This document shows positions 57,970-64,000 of a stretch of DNA of 64,000 nucleotides, in pieces. How positions within the stretch are numbered: position 1 is the first letter of the stretch; each line of letters starts with the position of its first letter. A program made the position numbers and the translations under genes. The notes under the pieces are model-generated. The model was given only the letters and a program-made list of their open reading frames with translations. It was not told the DNA's origin and ran no database searches. Source of the DNA: Fodinibius sp034521915 (GTDB lineage: Bacteria; Bacteroidota; Rhodothermia; Balneolales; Balneolaceae); NCBI RefSeq assembly GCF_034521915.1, contig NZ_JAXHLU010000008.1, forward strand, positions 17,178 through 81,177, in the 5' to 3' direction.

Positions 57970-58362
57970 ATTACCTTTTTTCCTACTTTTCAGCCCCTTA
58001 AAATCGGTTACATATTTTGGACTATTTACTCCATAATATTGGTGTGGATAACTTGTGGAAAACTTTTTTATCACGAAATTCTGTATGTTACTTTTAGGTA
58101 AAATCATCGTTAACGCAATATTATGTACTGTCAAGTGGAATTTGATAGAAATGTGAATAAAATACTAAGTCATTGCCTCGCATACATTTATAATGTTTAG
58201 AGCAATGTGGATAACTTTTGCGCGCACGAGTAATATTTTTTTGACATCTGTCTTCGAAATTATCATCTTCGTTTCACACAAAATTGGGACAGCACAAAAA
58301 TGTGTGGATAACTGTAGGGTATCTTAAGCAAGAATTTTAAATTTATTAGAGGTTAAGGGACG
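57970..58362. other. Probable chromosomal replication origin (oriC) with three DnaA boxes, upstream of dnaA
   Basis: This 393-base gap holds three identical, same-orientation boxes TGTGGATAA (the complement of TTATCCACA) at 58043-58051, 58206-58214 and 58303-58311, and a near-box TGTGGAAAA at 58054-58062. AT-rich stretches (for example 58230-58241) separate them and could unwind. It lies between prmC and dnaA, with recF and a DUF721 gene about 4 kb away. No origin function was tested. Confidence 0.8.
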
Positions 58363-59814
58363 TTGAGTAATATTTCTTCCGAGGCTGCGTGGGAGCAGTG
58401 CTTAGAAATCATCAAAGACAATATCAGCTACCAGAAGTTCAAGTCATGGTTTGAACCTATTGAACCGGTAAAGCTGGAAGAAAACACACTTACAATTCAA
58501 GTTCCCAGTCAGTTCTGGTACGAGTGGTTAGAGGAACATTATTATGGGATGTTGCGATCTACCCTGGCAAAAGTATTAGGCGATGATGGCAAACTTGAAT
58601 ATTCGGTAGTACTCGAAAAGTCTGATGACAATACTGACAACCGGTCGGTGCGTCTTCCACAACGCCCCATGCCACCAGAAAATAATCAGGGCCAAGAGAT
58701 TAAAGGATATTCGGAATATAGTCCGGGCAAAATTGAGAATCCTTTCGTCATCCCGGGAATCCAAAAAACAAAGATCGATTCCAACCTTAACTCCAGCTAT
58801 GTTTTTGATCGCTATATTGAAGGTGACTGCAACAGGCTAGCGCGATCGGCAGCGATGGCCATTGCCGAAAATCCGGGAAGCAGCTCATTTAATCCGTTCT
58901 TCATTTACGGCGGTACCGGTCTTGGTAAAACGCACCTTATTCAAAGTATTGGCAACAAGGTAAAACAGGAACACGGCGATGAGCTTGCTGTCCTCTATAT
59001 TTCTTCCGAAAGCTTCACCAACGAATTTGTACAAGCTATCCGAAACAATCGTGCCAGTGAATTCACAATGTTTTACCGGCAGATCGATGTGCTTATTGTC
59101 GATGACATCCAGTTTTTCAGCGGCAAGGAAAAAACACAAGAAGAGTTTTTCCATATTTTTAACGCACTCCATCAGGATGGCAAACAGATTATCCTGAGCA
59201 GTGACCGTGCCCCTCGCGAAGTTCCGGACATCGAAGAACGCCTTATTTCCAGATTCAGCTGGGGGCTCAGCGCAGACCTTCAAATTCCTGAATACGAAAC
59301 GCGATATGCTATTTTGGAACGCAAAGCTTCCGACAATGGCATTGAGCTATCGCATCAGGTACTTGAGTTTATAGCTCACAATTTCAAGTCAAACGTCCGT
59401 GACCTGGAAGGGGCCATTATTAAATTACTGGCTTTCGCATCGCTGGAACACGTCGACGAAATAGAACCACAGATGGCCAAGCGTGTGCTCAAAGATATGA
59501 TTCAGGAGTCGCAAACGACCATCTCTATTGAGCAGATACAAGATTATGTTTGCGATTACTTTGGTATTGATACCAACAAGGTGCGCGAAAAAACGCGTAA
59601 GCAAGAAATTGTAGAAGCTCGTCAAATTGCCATGTATCTGTCAAAGCAATTTACCGACTCGAGCTTAAAAACCATTGGGCTCCATTTTGGCGGACGCGAT
59701 CACTCAACGGTTATCCATGCCATATCCACTGTTGAGGAACGCATGCAAACGACCGCCAAGCACAAACGCATTGTGGAAGAGCTGCATCAGAAAATTGAAG
59801 TATCCACGCTATAA
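58363..59814 (+). CDS. dnaA: Chromosomal replication initiator DnaA
   Basis: A 483-residue DnaA. The start codon is TTG 58363, preceded by an AAGGGA-like ribosome site (58354-58360), since the conserved domain I begins at once (AAWEQCLEIIKDNISYQKFKSWFEPI). Domain III has FIYGGTGLGKTHLIQ (Walker A, about 180-194), VLIVDDIQFF (Walker B) and ISRFSWG. Domain IV ends with the box-binding GGRDHSTVIHAI (about 445). Complete, and heads dnaA-folB-folK. Confidence 0.97.
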   Translation: MSNISSEAAWEQCLEIIKDNISYQKFKSWFEPIEPVKLEENTLTIQVPSQFWYEWLEEHYYGMLRSTLAKVLGDDGKLEYSVVLEKSDDNTDNRSVRLPQRPMPPENNQGQEIKGYSEYSPGKIENPFVIPGIQKTKIDSNLNSSYVFDRYIEGDCNRLARSAAMAIAENPGSSSFNPFFIYGGTGLGKTHLIQSIGNKVKQEHGDELAVLYISSESFTNEFVQAIRNNRASEFTMFYRQIDVLIVDDIQFFSGKEKTQEEFFHIFNALHQDGKQIILSSDRAPREVPDIEERLISRFSWGLSADLQIPEYETRYAILERKASDNGIELSHQVLEFIAHNFKSNVRDLEGAIIKLLAFASLEHVDEIEPQMAKRVLKDMIQESQTTISIEQIQDYVCDYFGIDTNKVREKTRKQEIVEARQIAMYLSKQFTDSSLKTIGLHFGGRDHSTVIHAISTVEERMQTTAKHKRIVEELHQKIEVSTL

Positions 59815-59817
59815 TTT

Positions 59818-60177
59818 ATGGAAACCCTGACGCTTAAAAGTCTCCGGTTTAAAGGGTATCACGGGTATTACAAAGAAGAACGCGAGCAGGGTAATGACTT
59901 TGAAGTGGATATTGTTTTTTCGGCCGACTTGCGAAAAGCGGGAGAAACAGATCAACTTGAAGATACAATCGACTATCAAGAGGTACTTGCCATCATTAAA
60001 GATGTGATGGACGGCCCATCCCTCAAGCTCATTGAAACACTGGCCAAAAGGATTGGGGATCAACTTTTCGAAAAATTTTCAACTGTTGCATCCCTTAAAG
60101 TCTCCGTACGCAAGCTTAACCCACCCCTCGACGTAGAAACCGCATATTCTGAGATTACGATGCAATGGCAACGGTAG
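59818..60177 (+). CDS. folB: Dihydroneopterin aldolase
   Basis: A 119-residue tunnel-fold enzyme of folate synthesis. The catalytic Glu is in FKGYHGYYKEEREQGNDFEVD, and the C-terminal Lys is in LKVSVRKLNPPLD. It starts 3 bases after dnaA and overlaps folK by 13 bases, so translation is coupled. Confidence 0.95.
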   Translation: METLTLKSLRFKGYHGYYKEEREQGNDFEVDIVFSADLRKAGETDQLEDTIDYQEVLAIIKDVMDGPSLKLIETLAKRIGDQLFEKFSTVASLKVSVRKLNPPLDVETAYSEITMQWQR

Positions 60178-60653
60178 TTGTAGCACTTGGATCAAACGTA
60201 GGAGATCGGCATCAACACCTGATAGATGCCGCTGAGTTTTTAGAAGAAAAATCAGCATCTCCACTGCAAAAATCATCGATCTATATTACCGCACCGGTTG
60301 GTCCCTCTACCCGCGACTTTTACAATGCTGTTGTAGTAATGGAGAGTAACGAAAATCCTAAGCCGCTGATTAAAAAATTTAAAGATTTTGAGCAGCAACA
60401 CGGGCGCAGCGCCGATCAGCCGAAATGGAGTGCCCGCACAATTGATCTGGACATAATTTCGTATGGCGACTTGGTGATTCAAACGGATAATCTTATCATT
60501 CCGCATCCGGAATATCAGAAACGACTTTTTGTGTTAGCGCCCCTGGCAGAAGTTATGCCTGACTGGAACGACCCTAAAACCGGAACTTCTATAGCACAAC
60601 TAACAACCGAGGCCCCAGAGCTGAGACTTGAAAAAACAGACCTACGTTGGTAA
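60165..60653 (+). CDS. folK: HPPK: 2-amino-4-hydroxy-6-hydroxymethyldihydropteridine diphosphokinase
   Basis: A 162-residue pyrophosphokinase using ATP. ALGSNVGDRHQHL at the start and the diphosphate-binding RTIDLDIISYGD motif are diagnostic. It follows folB in the standard B-K order. Confidence 0.96.
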   Translation: MATVVVALGSNVGDRHQHLIDAAEFLEEKSASPLQKSSIYITAPVGPSTRDFYNAVVVMESNENPKPLIKKFKDFEQQHGRSADQPKWSARTIDLDIISYGDLVIQTDNLIIPHPEYQKRLFVLAPLAEVMPDWNDPKTGTSIAQLTTEAPELRLEKTDLRW

Positions 60654-60655
60654 CC

Positions 60656-61297
60656 ATGAAAAATGAGTTCGATTTTATTGCCATAGAAGGCGTCATCGGA
60701 GTGGGAAAAACATCCCTTGCCAAACTGTTAACCGAGCGCAATAATGCGCGTCTTGTTCTTGAGCAGTTTGAAGAAAATCCCTTTCTGCCAAAGTTTTATA
60801 AAGATCGGGACCGTTATGCCTTTCCTACTCAGATGTCGTTTTTAGCCAGTCGTTTTAAACAGCAGCAAGAAATGCTCAACAAGGATCTGTTTCAGCAGAT
60901 GACGATCTCGGATTATATCTTTGAAAAGGATCGCATTTTTGCCCGGCTCAATCTCGAAGACGATGAGTTAGCGCTCTACGACACTATTTTCAAAATTATG
61001 GCCGGTATTTCTGCTCAGCCCGATCTCGTCATTTACCTGCAGTCCAACGTAGATCGGTTGATGCAAAATATTAAAGAACGTGATCGGGACTATGAACGCG
61101 ATATTTCCCGCTCATACCTGCAAGAATTAAGCGATGCCTACAATCATTTCTTTCATCATTACAATAAATCACCCCTGATGATCATTAATACAACAGAGAT
61201 TGATTTCGTTAGTAATAAAAAACACTTAGATTATATAGAAGAACAAATTTTTAACCAGCCTATTCGCGGTAACACGCATATTCACATTACCGATTAG
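60656..61297 (+). CDS. Deoxynucleoside kinase (dGuo/dAdo kinase-like)
   Basis: A 213-residue kinase of the deoxynucleoside kinase family. I start it at ATG 60656, right after the folK stop; a TTG upstream would overlap folK. P-loop GVIGVGKTS (about 11-19), DYIFEKDRIFARLNL (the DRS-like segment), and the lid RDRDYERDISR are visible. It salvages deoxypurine nucleosides in this family; exact base preference cannot be read off. Confidence 0.88.
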   Translation: MKNEFDFIAIEGVIGVGKTSLAKLLTERNNARLVLEQFEENPFLPKFYKDRDRYAFPTQMSFLASRFKQQQEMLNKDLFQQMTISDYIFEKDRIFARLNLEDDELALYDTIFKIMAGISAQPDLVIYLQSNVDRLMQNIKERDRDYERDISRSYLQELSDAYNHFFHHYNKSPLMIINTTEIDFVSNKKHLDYIEEQIFNQPIRGNTHIHITD

Positions 61298-61302
61298 CAA
61301 TA

Positions 61303-61566
61303 ATGATTTTTCGCACCCTTTTATTCTTTTTACTGATGTATCTTCTTATCAAGATCATCAGTCGACTTTTTCTGCCTTCCAATTCAAAAAAGAAAAGCAG
61401 AAAAGGATCGAGCTTTTTTTATCAGATGTATAAGCAGCAACAAAACCAGCAAAATCGCAATTCGCAATCCTCAAATACCTCCAAAAAGCACTTCGACCAA
61501 ATTGAAGAGGCTGACTTTGAGGATATCACCGACGAGGAAAAATCAACCTCAAAATCATCTGATTAA
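61303..61566 (+). CDS. Small single-span membrane protein (DUF4834-like)
   Basis: An 87-residue protein with one N-terminal helix (about 3-20, FRTLLFFLLMYLLIKIISRLF), a basic KKKSRKG segment, a Q/N-rich spacer and an acidic C-terminus (FDQIEEADFEDITDEEK). The layout fits the DUF4834 family of Bacteroidetes. It lies 5 bases after the kinase gene. Role unknown. Confidence 0.7.
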   Translation: MIFRTLLFFLLMYLLIKIISRLFLPSNSKKKSRKGSSFFYQMYKQQQNQQNRNSQSSNTSKKHFDQIEEADFEDITDEEKSTSKSSD

Positions 61567-61635
61567 CGCTTCAACATTCCTTATCTTTCCAAGCATCACT
61601 GAATTTACCGTTAACCACGAAAGCAGCTATTTCTC

Positions 61636-62181
61636 ATGAACTACGAAGATCAGCTCGAAGAAGGATTATCACTACTGCACGAAGGCGACTTTGACCATGC
61701 GCTGGATATTGCTCACCAACTACAGAAAAAAGAACCTGAATATTCTGATGGTTTCCACTTAGAAGGGCTGGTATTTCAGAAGCTCAATCAGTGGGAAAAA
61801 AGTATCGAAGCGCTCGAAAAGGCCATAGAACTGGAGGATGAAAACAGTGGCTATTATAACTTGCGGGGCTTTGCAAATATGCAGCTTGAGAATCTCGACG
61901 AGGCCATCGAAGACTTTGACAAGGCCATCGATCTGGATGATTCTCCCGCCGCTCACCGCAACAAGGTGCTGTACATGATTATGAATGGAGAGGCCGGCAA
62001 AGCAAATGAATACCTGCTTAAACGAATTAAGGAAAATCCGAAAGATGTGGAAAACTGGATTCTAATGGGCGACTTGTTGCAACGCGCCGGACAGGAAGAA
62101 AAGGCTATGGGATTCTATCAGCAAGCCCAAAAAATGGATCCGGAAAATGAGTATGTGAAAGAACAACTGGCGGAAATGTAA
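61636..62181 (+). CDS. Tetratricopeptide repeat protein
   Basis: A 181-residue soluble protein made of about four to five TPR units, for example YSDGFHLEGLVFQKLNQWEKSIEALEKAIEL, NSGYYNLRGFANMQLENLDEAIEDFDKAIDL and ENWILMGDLLQRAGQEEKAMGFYQQAQKM. There is no signal peptide. A protein-protein adaptor, partner unknown. It is 40 bases upstream of the response regulator. Confidence 0.85.
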   Translation: MNYEDQLEEGLSLLHEGDFDHALDIAHQLQKKEPEYSDGFHLEGLVFQKLNQWEKSIEALEKAIELEDENSGYYNLRGFANMQLENLDEAIEDFDKAIDLDDSPAAHRNKVLYMIMNGEAGKANEYLLKRIKENPKDVENWILMGDLLQRAGQEEKAMGFYQQAQKMDPENEYVKEQLAEM

Positions 62182-62220
62182 TGTCCAGAAGCAACGATAA
62201 CGTTTTTTAAGGTACGCCTC

Positions 62221-63150
62221 ATGAAGGAAACCATTTTGGTCATCGATGATGATGATTCGATGCACATCGTCCTGAAAAAAATGCTTAGTGATGAATTCGC
62301 ATTACTGCAAGCAAGAAATGCTCAAGAAGGTATTGACACTCTTTCTAAGAATCAGGTCGATCTTATTATGACCGACATCCATATGCCGGGGCTGTCGGGA
62401 CTCGAATTTCTTGAGTCACTAATAGCAGATGCCGATAAAAAGCGAATTCCTGTTCTTATTATTACCGGCAAACCTACTGTTGAAAAGGAACAAAAAGCGC
62501 TGGATCTCGGGGCTTCAGATTTTATTCGGAAACAACTCTTTAGCGACGATCAGAAAAAGGTAATGGATCGCGTTCGTTCAAAAATTATTACGAATTTTGA
62601 TTATCCGGAGATCACCGAAAAGCTGAACATCAATACAAAAAAACTGGGCAATATATTGATGTCGGAAAGTGTCAACGGTGACTATTTCACCATCTCTCGT
62701 AAATTTTGTGTAGAACTTTTAAATACCTTCCAGATCAATTTTATTTCTCAGTGGTCGGTGATTGAAAAAAACGTGAGCTTGTTGATGGGTCTCGGCGATA
62801 AGCAGCCACTGGATTATGGCGCCAAAGATTTAGTTCAAGAGGAAGCCTACAAAAAACTGCTTTCCACAAAAGAGCCCTACATGTGTAATCATGTTGCTGC
62901 AGACAGTTGTGGCATTATGGCTAAGTTTTCGGAGGAGCAACAACTGCCAGCTGAAATTGCCATTCCACTATTTGCCTTGAGTGAAAAAGAATATCTCCAA
63001 AACAATCGAGAAATACCGGAAGGAACCGAAATTTTTGGACTTCTTTTTTTTAAGCGGAACAAACTCTTTACTACAAAAGAATTTATGGCCATGAGAAAGC
63101 TTTTTGGAAGAGCGAGTCCTGTCTTTTGGAGATTGTATAAGGAAATTTAA
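62221..63150 (+). CDS. Response regulator with uncharacterised C-terminal domain
   Basis: A 309-residue regulator. The N-terminal receiver domain has the acidic pocket DDDD (about 10-13), the phospho-acceptor Asp in DLIMTDIHMPG (about 57), and the Thr/Lys switch in LIITGKPT...RKQ. The C-terminal 180 residues form a GAF-like alpha/beta fold rather than a DNA-binding domain, with two cysteines in YMCNHVAADSCGIM. The neighbouring partial kinase at 63702-64000 might be its partner, but they are on opposite strands. Confidence 0.85.
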   Translation: MKETILVIDDDDSMHIVLKKMLSDEFALLQARNAQEGIDTLSKNQVDLIMTDIHMPGLSGLEFLESLIADADKKRIPVLIITGKPTVEKEQKALDLGASDFIRKQLFSDDQKKVMDRVRSKIITNFDYPEITEKLNINTKKLGNILMSESVNGDYFTISRKFCVELLNTFQINFISQWSVIEKNVSLLMGLGDKQPLDYGAKDLVQEEAYKKLLSTKEPYMCNHVAADSCGIMAKFSEEQQLPAEIAIPLFALSEKEYLQNNREIPEGTEIFGLLFFKRNKLFTTKEFMAMRKLFGRASPVFWRLYKEI

Positions 63151-63266
63151 TGAGCTGATTTTTTTATCCACGTTGTTTGTCTTTTAAAGCAACAAAATGC
63201 TATATTTGGATTCTACAAATACATATTTTATTTACTGTTTGATGTAATCTATTGCACTGGCGGAAC

Positions 63267-63344
63267 CCTCCTACGCATAAAGCTACGGAGGATTAATGGG
63301 TATCCGCTTCTGGCAATTTGGCTAAAGCTAAACGTAGCTTTAGC
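63267..63344 (+). repeat. Hairpin repeats upstream of tRNA-Leu
   Basis: Hairpin 1 is cctcc (63267-63271) / ggagg (63287-63291) with two further pairs inside. Hairpin 2 is a perfect 10-bp stem gctaaagcta (63321-63330) / tagctttagc (63335-63344) with a 4-base loop. The motif gtagcttta recurs in both. Such segments look like an intergenic repeat family; copies elsewhere in the genome were not checked. The 63151-63266 stretch shows nothing else. Confidence 0.55.
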
Positions 63345-63352
63345 GTAGTTTA

Positions 63353-63440
63353 GCCCTGGTGGCGGAATTGGTAGACGCGCTGGCTTGAGGGGTCAGTTCC
63401 CATTTAGGGAGTGCTGGTTCGACTCCAGTCCAGGGCACCA
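63353..63440 (+). tRNA. tRNA-Leu (GAG anticodon), with encoded CCA
   Basis: Class II tRNA, 88 nt including CCA. Acceptor GCCCTGG/CCAGGGC, discriminator A, anticodon loop TTGAGGG (GAG), long variable arm, T-arm GGTTCGACTCC. It is the only one of the seven tRNAs here with an encoded CCA end. Confidence 0.96.
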
Positions 63441-63443
63441 CTT

Positions 63444-63487
63444 AAAAGCTGTAAATCGTTGCTCGCCAATGGTTTACAGCTTTTTTA
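63444..63487 (+). terminator. Rho-independent terminator after tRNA-Leu
   Basis: aaaagctgtaaa (63444-63455) pairs with tttacagctttt (63473-63484), and T residues continue to 63486. The 215 bases from here to the next coding region hold nothing recognisable. Confidence 0.9.
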
Positions 63488-63701
63488 CTTTCGCTGATGT
63501 AGAACTTCTGTAGAACATTCACTTCCAAAAGCTATTATATTTCCCATACTTTTATGGCCGATGATCTTTTGTGCGTGAAAAATACCTATTTGAGAGAAAT
63601 TAATATGGCTTTGTGTTATACATTCCCAATGATATCTTCAATCTCTATTTTGGAACCAGTATAGGCAGGATTTTTCTTTAAACATTGATAAACAAATATA
63701 A

Positions 63702-64000
63702 TTATGTCTTTAACAACTTGTCCTCAGTGTGCCTGAATTTCATTGTAAAAGTTGTACCACCCTCTTCTGAGGAAGTGAATTCATATTCCGCATCAAGCTG
63801 ATCACACAGCTTATCTATGAGGCTCATTCCCAACGAACCGCCTTCGGCGCTGTATCCTTCAGGAAAACCCTTTCCGTTATCACTAATTCGGAGGGTGATT
63901 TGGTTGCCAGCCTTCTTCAATTCTATTGCTATTTTGCCTTTTCCTTGGTCTTCAAACGCATGTTTTATGGCATTGGTCACAACTTCATTCGTAATAAGTG
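63702..64000 (-). CDS. Sensor histidine kinase, C-terminal ATPase part only (continues beyond window)
   Basis: The frame is open from the window edge. The visible part is a HATPase domain with N-box LITNEVVTNAIKHAF, G1 SDNGKGFPEGY, GGSLGMSLIDKL and the terminal strand EEGGTTFTMKFRH. The order and spacing match the HisKA_2/HWE-like core of the GAF kinase at 37636-38808. A GTG near 63980 is not the true start, since conserved residues continue upstream of it. The input domain and partner lie outside the window. Confidence 0.88.
   Translation of the reverse strand, partial: LITNEVVTNAIKHAFEDQGKGKIAIELKKAGNQITLRISDNGKGFPEGYSAEGGSLGMSLIDKLCDQLDAEYEFTSSEEGGTTFTMKFRHTEDKLLKT

Noticed and set aside
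63252..63266. A partial tRNA-Leu copy (ctggcggaa) upstream of tRNA-Leu
   Set aside because: The match to the tRNA 5' end is only about 8-9 bases and there is no acceptor or anticodon arm, so chance is enough.

Overview
The window reads as a chromosomal core region of a Gram-negative, Bacteroidota-related bacterium. My best guess is Balneolota/Rhodothermia. This rests on several things: a tRNA-tuf promoter with a Bacteroidota-like TAGTTTTG element, only one of seven tRNAs carrying an encoded CCA end, outer-membrane-style secreted proteins, a Bacteroidetes-type small membrane protein (DUF4834-like), MEP-pathway isoprenoid genes with a long IspH, and AT-leaning coding sequence (about 40-45% G+C in lines counted by hand). 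No rRNA operon, CRISPR array, prophage or full-length insertion sequence is visible.

Layout. 1-1341 (minus): the N-terminal part of rarA, with its frame broken at the window edge, and a transaldolase. 1525-9173 (plus): a three-gene RND efflux operon (adaptor lipoprotein plus two different RND pumps), followed by a YtxH-like protein. 9787-22923 (minus): the classic translation/transcription block, in transcription order tRNA-Thr(TGT), tRNA-Tyr, tRNA-Gly, tRNA-Thr(GGT), tuf, tRNA-Trp, secE, nusG, rplK, rplA, rplJ, rplL, rpoB, rpoC. A strong promoter lies ahead of the first tRNA. 23074-25923 (minus): dedA-family gene, ispF, ispD, queA. 26035-34506 (plus): tRNA-Ser, small envelope genes with rsfS, a 2-hydroxyacid dehydrogenase, a very large multi-sensor histidine kinase and a MATE transporter. 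34660-37623 (plus): a compact type III polyketide synthase, methyltransferase and FAD-monooxygenase operon, the best candidate for a little-described biosynthetic system here. 37636-41705 (minus): a GAF histidine kinase and aconitase. 41973-46192 (plus): rplM-rpsI, a structured leader, rpsB-tsf, pyrH-frr. 46402-51572 (plus): smc, a 215-bp MITE-like element and ispH. 51581-56486 (minus): YbbR-like protein, DUF721 protein, recF, enolase and an outer-membrane protein. 56689-63150 (plus): a small unknown gene, prmC, a likely oriC with three DnaA boxes, dnaA, folB, folK, a deoxynucleoside kinase, small envelope/TPR genes and a response regulator. 63353-64000: tRNA-Leu and the C-terminal end of another histidine kinase.

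Most genes are housekeeping and act together in transcription, translation, chromosome replication/segregation and isoprenoid and folate synthesis. The points that stand out are these: a one-base frameshift inside rpoC; a tuf gene whose base composition is strikingly different from everything around it (about 65% G+C); the polyketide operon; the MITE-like element with target-site duplication; a nested stem-loop leader before rpsB; and the replication-origin region. Function assignments are from reading the sequence and family knowledge; no database search was run.
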